Shown in pieces: positions 49,889 through 60,379 of a stretch of DNA of 64,000 nt. Each line of letters starts with the position of its first letter. The first letter of the stretch is position 1. Origin of the DNA: Leishmania martiniquensis (taxonomy: Eukaryota; Euglenozoa; Kinetoplastea; Trypanosomatida; Trypanosomatidae); contig NC_090139.1 of the NCBI RefSeq assembly GCF_017916325.1, forward strand, positions 1 through 64,000. Direction: 5' to 3'. Both the position numbers and the translations under genes were made by a program. The notes beneath the pieces are model-generated. The model was not told where the DNA came from and did not search any database. It saw nothing but the letters and a program-made list of their open reading frames with translations.

Positions 49889-50814
49889 CACAGAGAGAGC
49901 GCAAGCATAGACACAGGTACCCACCCCCTTTTACGCACGGTGTGCACATGTGTGTGTGTGGCTTCTGAACAGGAAACGAATAATGTCCATCTCGCCTCCC
50001 CCTCCATTCCACCATCACTTCGCTCTCGCGCGCGTAGCGGTTGCCCGAGGAATCCGTGCTCGATGCAGCGCATGGCCTATACCGATAGGCTTCTTGGGAA
50101 GGAAGAGAGACAGGGACCGCGCGCGCGGGGGGAGGAGAGCGGACTAAACGACACATGCAAAGAGAAAGGACGCATTGTGTTAACAGCGCACACAAGCAGC
50201 CGCTGCCTTTTACTTCATGAAGCGGTCACCCCTCCCCGCCTGCGCAGGTAGCCCTACAGGCGGTGTGTGCGCATGTTTGTGCGAGAGGGCAGGAACAAAC
50301 GACATGAGGGCACAACAGAGGGGGGGCTCGCACCGCACCCCTAAAGCATCATCGCCTCCTCCACGGAGACCCTCACTCATCCACACCTCATGCCCGCGTC
50401 CACCTCTCATCCACAGGCCTTTGCCCTCCACTTCTCTCACCTCCACTGCGCCCTCTGTCTTTCTTTGTTCGCTTGCCGTTGGAGGGGGGTGAGCCTCACG
50501 ACGGCCGATCTGCTGTCACCTTACAGCTCTCAGCGTCCGCACTGCCAAACGCGCATACGCGAGCACACGCACCTGCGAAAGAAATAAAAAAGGGGCCGCC
50601 ACCGCAGCAAAGAACTCACGAGAGAGCCAAGCCGTCACTCCAAGTCACCGGCCTGAACGAGAGCATATCACGTGTGGCCTCTCTCCCTCCTCTCCCCCCT
50701 CCCCCTACTTCGAAAGCAGCTGAGCGCCTCCGGCCTCCTCGACACTCCTCTGCGCATCCTCTGTCAAGGCTATACCGAAAACGCAACGTGCACTCAGACA
50801 CCATTACGAACACG
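49889..50814. other. intergenic region
   Basis: No gene is seen. The last 140 bases include a CTCCCTCC-type tract (50680-50707) and AG acceptors near 50716-50719 that would serve the next gene. Confidence 0.5.
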
Positions 50815-51288
50815 ATGCCCGACTTCAGCCAATTCATCAAATACTTCAACGCCCACCTCTATGCGCCAACCGGCCACAACGGCGCGCAGGGTGGCGTCGG
50901 CGGAAAGGGCCCTGGTGGAGCAATCGGTGCAACCGAAACCGCAATCTCTGTCTCCCACACTGACACCTCCGCCTTCACCCGATCCTGCGACACAACGTGG
51001 CGAGTGTTGCTGCCGAGCGACGCAGCCGCAAAGGAAAGCGGGACGCGCTCCAGTGGCCCATCCTCAGCGGCGGCTGCCCACACATCTCCATCGCATCCCT
51101 CGGTGACTATTGGCCGAATGATGGTGTCCACAGAGGATCGCTGGCGTATTCAGGCACAGATGCGCCGTGAGGAAGCACGCACTGGGCAGGCGCGGAAGGA
51201 GTACAACAAGAAGGTGACACGTGCCATCAAGGTGACGAAGGGGCCCTCCGAAAACGCCTTTCCGCCAGGCCGTGGCCGTCCGCTGTAG
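50815..51288 (+). CDS. short hypothetical protein
   Basis: This 157-aa protein starts MPDFSQFIKYFNAHLYAP at ATG 50815, about 100 bases after a strong pyrimidine tract and AG. The middle is Gly/Ser/Ala-rich and probably disordered. The C-terminal third is basic and helical (RWRIQAQMRREEARTG followed by KKVTRAIKVTKG). No domain is recognised. The start choice is supported by the tract; the frame itself extends upstream to 50473 without similar composition. Confidence 0.6.
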   Translation: MPDFSQFIKYFNAHLYAPTGHNGAQGGVGGKGPGGAIGATETAISVSHTDTSAFTRSCDTTWRVLLPSDAAAKESGTRSSGPSSAAAAHTSPSHPSVTIGRMMVSTEDRWRIQAQMRREEARTGQARKEYNKKVTRAIKVTKGPSENAFPPGRGRPL

Positions 51289-52424
51289 TGCTCACGGCGA
51301 GACTGCGGCAGGGGCGGTGGCGTCGGTCAGATCAAGACGGGCAGACAGCTGTGGCTCTCGGACTTTCACGCGCAGATGCGAGCACACCCGCACATCGCTG
51401 CGGTAGTGCGGGCCCCCAGACACACTCCATCGCTAGCGCCTCAGGTGTGAAATTCCCTCTTTCCCTCCCTATGCCTCTTTGTTTTGATGATGACAGCAGC
51501 GTCCTATCCTGCTTACCACCGTCGGCGTGAGGATGCCGCCTCCCCCTTCCCCTTCCCTCCCTTTCTTCTTCAGCAAGTAAGAACGAGGGGAAAGGGAGAA
51601 GCGGGGGCCTCGAAACTAAATACGTGAACCCGCTGCAGTGATGAAGGGGCGGGAGAGTCATCGCCAGCCGCGCCGTGGGAGCGCGGAGAGCAACTGAGCG
51701 CCGCAGTTGGCGTCGCGCAAAGCTATCCACTACAAAAAAAAACGGCGAATATTGGGTGTCGTGGGGTCACGCCTTTTTTGTGTGGCTGCCCCGAACCCTC
51801 TCAGGAAAACGCCCGCGCGCCAACTCGCTGGTGGAAGAAGACAGCTTTGTGCGCCTCTCTGGCTCTCCTCGCTCTTTGCGGTCTCTTCCCTCCCTCCTTC
51901 CTCATGCACCTACGTGGGTCTCGCATGGGAAGCCCCCCCCACACGCACACACACCTCCCCTTCTCGTTCTCCCCCGATCCGGTGGTACGGCCCGTCTGTC
52001 TGTTGCGCTGCCCGTACGCCAAGCGTGCGGGTGCTGTGTGTGTGTGGGTGTGTGCTCCTCCAGCACAGTCACCGAAAGTGGCCATCTCCTTTCAGCTGGC
52101 TAAGTCGGCATGGAGATCCCTTTTCACGCGCGCTTCGTCTGTTTCGCACAACCGCTCAGCTTTGTACCGGCACCTGCTTTTAGTACTTGACGTGTGTGCT
52201 TGCCTACATATTGCCTCCTCCCCCACCACAACCCCTTCCCTATTCCTTCCCAAGGCGGCGTCCTTAGTGGTGGATGAGGCGGGTGCATCGATGTGTGCTC
52301 CTGCTGCTATCATCTCCTTCAAGGACACAACTGTACGCTTCTGTGCGAAGGTTGCACATTATCTAGACCCATCCTCGAGTAGGCGCAGTGACTTCTCGGG
52401 TTTAAGTCGTGTGCGTCAACGGTG
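51289..52424. other. intergenic region
   Basis: No gene is supported. A 215-codon open frame (51778-52425) runs through T/C-rich DNA and has no features. The tract at about 52206-52254 (CTCCTCCCCC to CCCAAG) is the probable acceptor region for the next gene. Confidence 0.5.
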
Positions 52425-53714
52425 ATGCTCGACAGCAACGGCGCGCAGCCGCCACATTGCGGCGTGGCGCCAACATCGGCAGATGCACCTTCTAGCGTGA
52501 AAACAGAAAAGACGACGGACCACCTCAGTGTCGACGGTACAGGTGCGTTGCCAATGGTCGATATCTTGATGCGCGCCTCTGACACCATTCGCACGGAGCG
52601 AGGGAGGGCGCATGCACTAGAGGAAGAAAACGCTATGCTCCGAGCACACCTCGACGGTGTTCGGCTAGCGTACCATCTGGCAGCAACCCAACGGGAGCGA
52701 CGCGCTTCGCAGACACCGCGGGGCATGGCGACACTTAGCCAGGCTGACAACGACCAGCTGTTCGCCTATGTGAGAGATCGACTGATCGGGCCAGGTAAGC
52801 ACCCTGCCTCAGAGCACGAGGTCGCCGGTTGCAGTAGTAAGGGAACCCCTAGGGCATTTTCCCTACAACGACAGCACCCGCGCAGCTCGAGCGCTGCTCT
52901 CCTGGCCACGGACGGGGCAACAGCACGCTCGCAGTTGCGCGACCCCTTCATAGCCTCGAAGCAGCGCGGCAGGAAAGGGCGGGCAGCCAACATCCCTCCT
53001 CCCCCATTCCCATCGCAAAAGACACGAGAGCAACACGCCTCGGCAACAACGAAAGCGCGTGCAGATCAGAGGTACTCATCTCGCACGTTGCGACACGGCC
53101 ACCTGAACTCTTACCCGACGGGTGTTGACGGTCGAAAAGGCCGAGGCGATGCCGTCTCTGACGATGGCGACAACGACGCTGAGGCGCCCCCCGTGCACTG
53201 GATGGCCGTACGACTTTACCGAGCACTCGCCCCTCGTCCTACGGACCGCGATGTGGGCGACATTGTGCACACCATGGTTGTTGCCTTGCAACGCGATGTG
53301 CAAGCCGAACTCAAAAGGCTCCGAGCCGGTGCGGGCTCTGCTTCCCGTCGCGTGCGCGACTTCGCGCTGGTACGACTCCGGTCGTGTGTCTATCGCCTCT
53401 TGGTAGGTTCTCCTGCGGCAGTCAAGGCAATGGAGGGTGCAGCACAGCGTACAAGTATCGATACCCCTCAAACAACCCCGCGGTTTCCCTCTGCCGCACT
53501 CTACCGCGGCCACTTCCTTCTCTACAACACCAGTAACGGCACCAGCAGTGAGGCGCACGCTTGTCATCCCCACGTTGCCACTAGCATCATACACCTCACC
53601 ATTGACGCTGGAGCCCTTCGCATTGTTCGAGGCGGTGGGCACGTCGACTTCATCGACTATTTAGAACGCCGCTTGCGAGTGAAACTCTTCAGCACCCAAG
53701 CCCGCTTATATTAA
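52425..53714 (+). CDS. hypothetical protein with C-terminal folded domain
   Basis: This 429-aa protein starts MLDSNGAQPPHCG. A short coiled coil lies at about 55-95 (RGRAHALEEENAMLRAHLDG). The middle (115-240) is basic, Gln/Ser/Arg-rich and probably disordered. The last 190 residues look folded: helices around VHWMAVRLYRALAPRP, DIVHTMVVALQRDVQAELKRL and RVRDFALVRLRSCVYRLL, then beta-rich segments (FLLYNTSNG, SIIHLTIDAGALRIV). No family is recognised. It is the last gene before the surface-antigen array. Confidence 0.65.
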   Translation: MLDSNGAQPPHCGVAPTSADAPSSVKTEKTTDHLSVDGTGALPMVDILMRASDTIRTERGRAHALEEENAMLRAHLDGVRLAYHLAATQRERRASQTPRGMATLSQADNDQLFAYVRDRLIGPGKHPASEHEVAGCSSKGTPRAFSLQRQHPRSSSAALLATDGATARSQLRDPFIASKQRGRKGRAANIPPPPFPSQKTREQHASATTKARADQRYSSRTLRHGHLNSYPTGVDGRKGRGDAVSDDGDNDAEAPPVHWMAVRLYRALAPRPTDRDVGDIVHTMVVALQRDVQAELKRLRAGAGSASRRVRDFALVRLRSCVYRLLVGSPAAVKAMEGAAQRTSIDTPQTTPRFPSAALYRGHFLLYNTSNGTSSEAHACHPHVATSIIHLTIDAGALRIVRGGGHVDFIDYLERRLRVKLFSTQARLY

Positions 53715-54270
53715 CAAACGGTTTCGCTAAGCTCATCGCCGACTCTACCACCCTCACACGCACTTTCCATCCCGCGCCTTCACCCGACAAACAGCGCCAC
53801 GGCAGGTTTCCACCCACACTTCCTCAGCTCCCACTGAGTCCTCCCTCTCAAGCTATGCTCATGTCCACAGCTGCACCAGCACGTCTATAGAGCCGCGACA
53901 GGCATCCCCCCTGCACCTTTCGCTACCATATCAGATGCGCTTCGCTTGCACCTCACTGAGCTCAGGCACCCTCCAGCAATACCTTCCGCTCGCTACGGAC
54001 GTGCCGCCGCCGCTCCCTCTCCCCCGCCTCCCTCCACGCGCCTACCGTGCTGCTTATGCACCCCCACCTCAACCTTCCAGCTCATCCCCTTTTTTCTTGA
54101 CTCTCCCATCCACGCCACCGCCAACCCATCTGTGCCGCCGCGTGCGCGTAGAATACCACTGGCATCTCCGTCCCCTCACCACCCCCGCCACCACCTCGCC
54201 GTCTCCGTCAGCTCCCCCTGTCTTCGTGTGTTTTACCACTCCCCGCCTCCTCACCGAGCCACCCACCTCG
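53715..54270. other. intergenic region
   Basis: No gene is seen. The region is pyrimidine- and CCACC-rich; the open frame that runs through it from 53935 is considered 5' UTR of the antigen gene because it lacks a signal peptide until ATG 54271. Confidence 0.5.
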
Positions 54271-55725
54271 ATGGCCGCCTTCGCTCCCCGCTTCTACGCG
54301 CTGCCACTCCTGTGCGCCGTGCTGGTGCTCGCCGCCGTGCTGGCGCGCGGCGATGGGTCGATAGTGACGGGCGACCTCACCATGACGCAACCATCGTTCG
54401 ACGGCTACACCATGAATCTCGACCTATCCGAATCGACGGCGAGCGTGGTGACAGTGCAGCTGATGAATTCGCAGGTGTCCGGCGGAGGCCTCGCTGTCTG
54501 TGGACCCAGTACCTCCTCTTACACCTCGCAGGCGCGGCTGAGCATGAGCGTGGTGTCCGCCACAGTGACGGAGGCCACTATCTTCTTCTCCGGTGTAATG
54601 CCCACTAACGCCGACATCCGCATCGTCTCTACCACCGGCACCCTCGCCTCCGACCAGTCGCTCTTCGACTTCAGCGGTCTCACGCTCGACGGCAACGTCA
54701 CCCTCACCGTCGAGGACACCGCCGTCACGTGGCCGAAGGGCGCTGAGGAACCTGGAAGCGTTGTGTTCATCGGCGCTGGCAGCAACAAGATGGTCATCCA
54801 GAACAAAGCCGCCCTCTTCGTGCTCAATGCCAACGCCATCAACGGTGCGTCCGTCCTCCGCATCAACACGCATTCCCCCTTCATCCTCAGCAGCGGTGCG
54901 GTGCTCGCCATCGACTACAGCCGCTGCGATAAGTGCACCAACGCGCTCGTCGACATTCAAGACTCGCTCACCCTCCGGGGCTCCAGCCTGTTCCGCGTGG
55001 CCAACTGCAACGTCGTCGAGTCCACCGCCTGCCTGCTCGCCATGAGCAGCGTCGAAGTCGACTCGGCGTCCGCCTACCTCATCCACAGCAGCACTGTCAT
55101 CTCCGGCTCCCTCTTTGCGGCCTCAGAGGATATGCCCTTCACTGTGTCCGACAACTCGATTGTTTCCTTCCTCGACCTGAAGGGGACCGCCACCGGCGTT
55201 CTGTCATCCGCGAAGGTTCCCGGCACCGTGACGGACTCGAAGGTCATGGGCGGCGGCTGCAATATCGGCAACGTGGACCTCACTGTCGAGGACGACTACC
55301 AAAATAATGGCCTCAATGTGGATACCATCGTGGACAGACAGGGTCTCAATGGCAATCAGTGCGCCAACGCCAAGTGCGTCCCCGGCAACATCGAATCATC
55401 TGAACACAGCACCACCCCCTGCACCTGCAAGTGCGCTGCGGGGTACAAGCTGCCCTACTGCACGTTCGTCGTCGATCCCACGCAGAACTACGAAGGCCAG
55501 GTTGACTGCATACTGCCCAACTGTGAAACCTGCGACCGCACCAACCCCTCCACACGCTGCACGACGTGCAAGGAGGGCTACATAATCACCAACGAATACA
55601 CATGTGAGTCCACCGCCGCCGCCACCACCACCTTCACCACCAAAGCTCCCAGCAGCGCCACTGGCACTCACACCGCTGTCCTCGCCGCGGCCGTCTGCAT
55701 CGCTGCCACCCTCAACGCCCTGTAG
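54271..55725 (+). CDS. GPI-type surface-antigen-like protein 1 (beta-helix type)
   Basis: This 484-aa protein starts MAAFAPRFYALPLLCAV, giving a clean signal peptide (about 1-28, cleaved near ARGDG). Residues about 30-370 form a repetitive beta-rich region with many short strands (DLTLTQ-like, NVTLTVEDTAVTW, SLFVL-type turns) resembling a parallel beta-helix or adhesin-like fold. Two Cys-rich modules follow (CTCKCAAGYKLPYC and CETCDRTNPSTRCTTCKEGY). The end is a Thr-rich linker and a hydrophobic tail (AVLAAAVCIAATLNAL) typical of GPI attachment. The role is probably at the parasite surface. Members called surface antigen-like proteins are known at this chromosomal place in Leishmania; that link is from memory. 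Confidence 0.82.
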   Translation: MAAFAPRFYALPLLCAVLVLAAVLARGDGSIVTGDLTMTQPSFDGYTMNLDLSESTASVVTVQLMNSQVSGGGLAVCGPSTSSYTSQARLSMSVVSATVTEATIFFSGVMPTNADIRIVSTTGTLASDQSLFDFSGLTLDGNVTLTVEDTAVTWPKGAEEPGSVVFIGAGSNKMVIQNKAALFVLNANAINGASVLRINTHSPFILSSGAVLAIDYSRCDKCTNALVDIQDSLTLRGSSLFRVANCNVVESTACLLAMSSVEVDSASAYLIHSSTVISGSLFAASEDMPFTVSDNSIVSFLDLKGTATGVLSSAKVPGTVTDSKVMGGGCNIGNVDLTVEDDYQNNGLNVDTIVDRQGLNGNQCANAKCVPGNIESSEHSTTPCTCKCAAGYKLPYCTFVVDPTQNYEGQVDCILPNCETCDRTNPSTRCTTCKEGYIITNEYTCESTAAATTTFTTKAPSSATGTHTAVLAAAVCIAATLNAL

Positions 55726-58011
55726 CAAGTGCGTGACGGCGGCTGCCGCACTGTCCCCTCTCCCCTCCCTCCCCCCTCTCCTTTCTCTTTCCTTCTGTGT
55801 CTCGTGTATGGATCGGGGCTCGTGCCTGGGCCGTATTTTTTCCTCATGTGCCTCTTCGTCTTTTCTCTCCCTCCCCCACCTCTCTGCCCTTCGGCGCACT
55901 CCCCTCCCCCTTTCCATGGCCCACTTCCTCTTTCCATTGCGACAAGCGCCACCAACGGTGTATTCCTTCGCTTGCTCGCACATTCTGCACAGACATTTTC
56001 CTCCCTCCCTCCCTTCACTGAACGTAAATATAAATATGTGCATATGTACGCATGTAGCGCTCGCTTTCGGCGTGTCCCTGTTGCTCTCGGGCACGCACGA
56101 AGCCCGCCGCGGGGATGCGGCGCCTCGTCTCCCTTTCTCTCTCCCTCTTTTCTCTTCCCCTCCGCCACCCCTCCCGCCAGGCGCGTACGCGTGCGTGCGT
56201 CTGCAGGCACCACCACCACACGCAAGCACACGCCGCACCCGTCATCGCCTGGTCTCTCTTCTCCCACGCGGCGTTCGCAGAAGACGGCCGTCATGTGCAC
56301 GACAGAGGAAAATACGCGTGTCCCTCAAAGCGCATCGGGGCCGCCGCCGCCGCTCCCTCTCCCTTTCCATCGTCGAGTCCCCCATTTTTTTTGATGCGTG
56401 TATGGGGTCAGGAGGTACTCTCGCTCACCTGCTGCCTTTTGGTTGGAACACCGTCAGTGGGGAATGTACCCCTCCCCCTCCCCGACGCATCACCCTCGCG
56501 CTCGTGAATCGGTGCTTTCAGTGGCAACTCCTGTTTAGCCTCCTGTGCCGTGCCATTCGCGTGCGGATGGGGTGGGGGGTTGGAAAGGGGCGCAGTCATC
56601 CGCTATGTGGCCTTGCAGGCCGCGCGTACGTGAGAGCTGCGTTAATCCTCGGGTGTTACAGATCTCACCGGTACTCCTCCAGTAGGGCGCCTCCTTGTCT
56701 GCGAGCACTCCTCAGTACGTGACTTTGCACGGGGCTGGAGGGGACGACAGCTCTTTCTGTAGCATGTGTGTGTGTGTTTCGGGGCGACGTTTGCATTGTC
56801 TCCGCATCACCTCTCTGGAGGCAGTTGGCTGGGCACCCTTTCAGTGCCCTGATGTATTTACCTTCCCTCCCTTCCCGCGCACATCGCCGCTCTTCCGCCG
56901 TACCGCCTGAACGTTTTTCAACGGCTAGTCGTCCTCGTGCATCACCTTCCGTTACGCTGGCACGCGCCGACGACCGCGATATCTCCTGTTCTTTCCACCC
57001 ATGCTATCCCATCAAGGCTGAGATGTGCCAACAGCGGGCCATGCGTAAGCGCTCGTGCTCTTCCAAATGACCGGCCTCCAGCGCGCTTCATACATCTTCG
57101 CTCCTCGCCTCGTGCCTCCCCCCACCAACACCACACATGCACACACACCTCACCACCTTCTTACTAATAGTACCGGTGTATGCCGGGGTGGGTGGGGGAA
57201 TAATGAAGGTGCCCTGTGTGTTGCGGTACCCCGGGAAAATTGCAGGCAAACTGTTAGGCTCTGCGCGCCTGTGTGTTCCGCTCGCCTCCCCCGTCTCGGT
57301 CTGGCCTCTGTTTGTCCATCTCTCCTGCTGCTTCATGTGCTTTCCTGCAGCGAAAAAAGCAGTTGACAAACCTGAGGCGTGTTGTCGACAGTGAAGGCGA
57401 GCGACGAACACTCACTGAATCGCGATTGCGCTCTCTTCTTCTTTCCCCTCCCCCTCCCCCTCTCTCCCCCCATCCCTCTCTCCAGCGCGTACTTGGGAGT
57501 GTCCGTGCCGTCAGAGGGGGTCCCGCCCACCCCGACCTCCTTCGTCTCCTCATCTGCGATGGCGCAAGGAGCGGCGCCCGCAACCCTCGCCAACGCGCTG
57601 GCGTACCGGACCTGCGCATGCGTCTACAGGCACATCGATGTGCTCTTGTATACGCGTCGCACACGACGCCTGCCAGTGTATGTTGCCTCGGGGGCATTCA
57701 CTCGCGCACTCCCTCTCGCCTCTCGCCCTTCTGGGGTGTGTGTAGAAAGAAGCATCTGGCGTGTCGGCGTGCATTCATACTCGGCACACACACACACACG
57801 CAATTATTCACCCCCTCTTGCCCTCCCTGCTTTCCTCCGCCCGTCTGTATGTGTGTGCTTCAGCTCTTGTTCATTGCTCACACACACAGCAACGCACGCC
57901 TCCCTCTCCCATTTTTCGCTCTGCCCTTTCCCCTCGCCCAGCTCACATTGACCGGAGCGGACGCCAGGCGCATGCGAAAGCGTCGTAGCTTACACTCGCT
58001 CACTCACGAAG
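55726..58011. other. long intergenic region in the antigen array
   Basis: No gene is supported in these 2.3 kb. It is dominated by T/C-rich tracts whose open frames on both strands are low-complexity. The segment 57811-57908 is closely similar to 60274-60370, placing the same 5' flank before two antigen genes, with (CA)n around 57785. Confidence 0.55.
57811..57908 (+). repeat. shared 5' flank of antigen genes, copy 1
   Basis: Sequence running from TCTTGCCCTCCC to CACGCCTCCCTC, with the shared core TATGTGTGTGCTTCAGCTC followed by TTGTTCATTGCTCACACA, matches 60274-60370 with few differences. It precedes the ATG at 58012 by about 100 bases. It probably carries the polypyrimidine tract and splice acceptor (CTTCAG). 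Confidence 0.75.
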
Positions 58012-59541
58012 ATGCGGTGCCAAGGGACGCTGGCTGCGGCGATGGTGATGACGCTAGTGGTGACCTCCATAGGAGTGTCGGAGGTTGCCGCCTATAGCAC
58101 TGCCCAGTGCCAAGAGCTTTCAAGCTGCGGCGTTGGCGGAACCTCCGTGTACGCTTTCTCTGGGGTGTGCGTGTGCTGTCCGGAGCCGCCGACTGGCAGC
58201 ATCCTTCCCGTGCAATGCGTTCCGTCGACCCCGCACTGCCCGGGCTTGTCCAACTGCAAAGCTTGCGACTTGACCGCTGAGAAGTGTGACGCCTGTGTGA
58301 GTGGCTATGTGCTCGAGCCCGTCACCCGCACCTGCACCGAGTGCTTGGTCTCGGCGTGCGACATCTGTCAGCTGGACTCTGAAGGCAGACGTTGTCAGCT
58401 GTGCTCGGAGGGTTCTTACTGGTCGACTGGTGGCGAGTGCCATTCCGTGTCCAGCAGTGACGGCTCAGGGAACGAAATGCAATGCCGCGTCGCCTTCTGC
58501 CGCACGTGCTCCAGCTCCACTGCCAGCATCTGCACCAAGTGCGACGACGGTTATATCACCGACAGCGATGGATTATGTGTTAGCGACTGCCGCGTACAGA
58601 ACTGCGATATGTGCTACACCGGTGATAGCGCCGAGTGCCAGCTGTGCGCTGCAGACAACCAATGGAGCTCGAAGGGCTGCTCGGCTGCCACAGGCGGTTG
58701 CCGTGTCGGTCATTGTACCACGTGCGCGGTCGGTGACAGCAGCACATGCGCGGCATGCGAATCCGACTACACCCTTACCGCTGGCTACTGCATGCCATCG
58801 AGGTCCTGCACCGATGTCAACTGTGCCAGCTGCCCCAGCGACACCAGCACGTGCACTGAGTGCAAGGACGGCTACGGTCTCGTGGACGGCGCCTGTGTGG
58901 AGTGTCAGGAGGAGCACTGTGTCCACTGCGACGACGACGCCAAGAAGTGCACAAAATGCGCGCCGTCCTACTACCTCACCCCACTGCTCACCTGCTCCCC
59001 GGTGCCGTGCAATATCGAGCACTGCGCCAAGTGCGACCCGCAGAAGCCGTCGCGCTGCCAGGAGTGTGCGGCCCCCTATGTGGTCGACAGCTACGACGGC
59101 CTCTGCAGGCTCTCCGACGTCTGCGCGGTGCCCAACTGCAAGACGTGCAAGCCCGATACCTCCAGGCTGTGCGCCGAGTGTGACGCCGGCTACACTCTCT
59201 CCGCCGACGCAACGAGCTGCAACGACCCGACCACGCAGCCGTGCAATGTGGAGCACTGCAGCACATGCGTGGAGGGCGACAGCACCCGCTGCGCCTACTG
59301 CGACAGCGGCTACTACGTTTCCAACGGCAAGTGCGAGGCCGTGCAGGCGTGCTACGTGTCCAACTGTGCGCAGTGCATGCTGAGTGACAGCACCAGGTGC
59401 TCCACATGCATAAACGGGTACCTGCTCACATCATCCTACCGCTGCGTCTCGCAGACCATTGTCAACGACGTGGCCGCGCCATATCCTCTGTGGATGGCCG
59501 TCACCGTGCTGCTCACCTCCGTCCTCGCGTACCTAGCGTAG
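58012..59541 (+). CDS. GPI-type Cys-rich surface-antigen-like protein 2
   Basis: This 509-aa protein has a signal peptide (MRCQGTLAAAMVMTLVVTS, cleavage near VAAYS), then an almost continuous series of about nine Cys-rich modules of the form NCxxC...CxxCxxGY (for example HCTTCAVGDSSTCAACESDY). Such modules are shared by variant surface proteins and furin/EGF-like repeats of protists. A hydrophobic tail (PYPLWMAVTVLLTSVLAYLA) after IVNDVA suggests GPI anchoring. Its last 244 codons and the following 609 bases are duplicated in the next gene. Expected location is the plasma membrane. Confidence 0.88.
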   Translation: MRCQGTLAAAMVMTLVVTSIGVSEVAAYSTAQCQELSSCGVGGTSVYAFSGVCVCCPEPPTGSILPVQCVPSTPHCPGLSNCKACDLTAEKCDACVSGYVLEPVTRTCTECLVSACDICQLDSEGRRCQLCSEGSYWSTGGECHSVSSSDGSGNEMQCRVAFCRTCSSSTASICTKCDDGYITDSDGLCVSDCRVQNCDMCYTGDSAECQLCAADNQWSSKGCSAATGGCRVGHCTTCAVGDSSTCAACESDYTLTAGYCMPSRSCTDVNCASCPSDTSTCTECKDGYGLVDGACVECQEEHCVHCDDDAKKCTKCAPSYYLTPLLTCSPVPCNIEHCAKCDPQKPSRCQECAAPYVVDSYDGLCRLSDVCAVPNCKTCKPDTSRLCAECDAGYTLSADATSCNDPTTQPCNVEHCSTCVEGDSTRCAYCDSGYYVSNGKCEAVQACYVSNCAQCMLSDSTRCSTCINGYLLTSSYRCVSQTIVNDVAAPYPLWMAVTVLLTSVLAYLA

Positions 59542-60150
59542 TGCGCAGCGGCATGTAAGCAGTCCTCACTCCCATCCTCCCACATGTGCACAAGCATAAG
59601 CAACGGACAGGCACGGGTGGCGGGGGAGGCAGCGCTGCCCCCGTCCACACACACGCACACACACACCTCTGTCTGCCTGCCGTACTTTTCTTCAGTTGTT
59701 TCGACTCTTTTCTTTTTTTCTCCGCTGCCGCGCTCGCGCACTGCGGCCCCCTCCCCACCCCCTCTCGCCCTCCTCGCTATTCCTTCGTTACGTTCAGCAC
59801 CTTTCTCGGGCAGCAGCACCCTCTCCTCTCCGCGCATCGCCGCCCTTCCAGGCACAGCTGTGTACGTGTCTATGCGTCTGGTGAGGGAGGGTGATTGTGT
59901 ATGCATGTGTGTGTGTGTGCTCGGCCCCGGCCCCGACGTCTCACCAGCATGTGCACAGCTACGCCAACAACTATAAACTCTCCTGCGCACCTTGCCCACC
60001 TCCTCACCCCACCCCGCCCCCGCAGCGGTTGGCGGGGTCGGTGAGCACGAGGGCAGCGCCACTACGACAACCCCGAGCAGGGGAGGGCAGAGCTCATGCT
60101 CGAGCGCGACGGCGTCGCCTTCGAGTCCTCCTTCGGGGTCACGGCCGCAC
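58807..60150 (+). repeat. 1,344-bp segmental duplication, copy 1
   Basis: Covers the C-terminal half of surface antigen 2, its stop codon and 609 bp downstream. It corresponds to 61769-63112 at a constant offset of 2,962, so there is no insertion or deletion, and I saw no base difference by eye. It begins at TGCACCGATGTC and ends at ACGGCCGCAC. Confidence 0.93.
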
Positions 60151-60379
60151 GCGTCCCTCTTTCCTCTCGAAGGGCCCCTGCTTCTCCGCCGCACACCTTT
60201 ACCCCGCCACGCACACGTGCAGTGGCACGAAGCCTCCCCCTGTCCTCCCGTTCGTCAACCTCAGCCTCAGCTCCTCTTGCCCTCCCCGCTTTCCTCCGCC
60301 CGCCTGTATGTGTGTGCTTCAGCTCTTGTTCATTGCTCACACAAAGCAACGCACGCCTCCCTCGCCCCTTCTTCGGACC
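59542..60379. other. intergenic region between antigen genes
   Basis: Most of it (to 60150) belongs to the duplicated block. The rest contains the shared 5' flank 60274-60370. (CA)n and T/C tracts are present; no gene is seen. Confidence 0.55.
60274..60370 (+). repeat. shared 5' flank of antigen genes, copy 2
   Basis: This is the partner of 57811-57908, ending ten bases before the ATG at 60380. It supports homologous processing signals for antigen genes 2 and 3. Confidence 0.75.

Noticed and set aside
51778..52425. 215-codon frame ending at the next gene's ATG
   Set aside because: It crosses T/C-rich and GTGT-rich DNA and the probable splice acceptor of the downstream gene; no conserved-looking segment.
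55396..56722. Long open frames on both strands (up to 372 codons)
   Set aside because: Low-complexity translations of pyrimidine/purine tracts in intergenic DNA downstream of antigen 1.
57273..58097. 274-codon plus-strand frame overlapping the antigen 2 start
   Set aside because: Low complexity and a different frame from the signal-peptide-bearing gene.
58573..59256. 227-codon minus-strand frame with an almost identical partner at 61160-62218
   Set aside because: Antisense shadow of the duplicated Cys-rich coding sequence.
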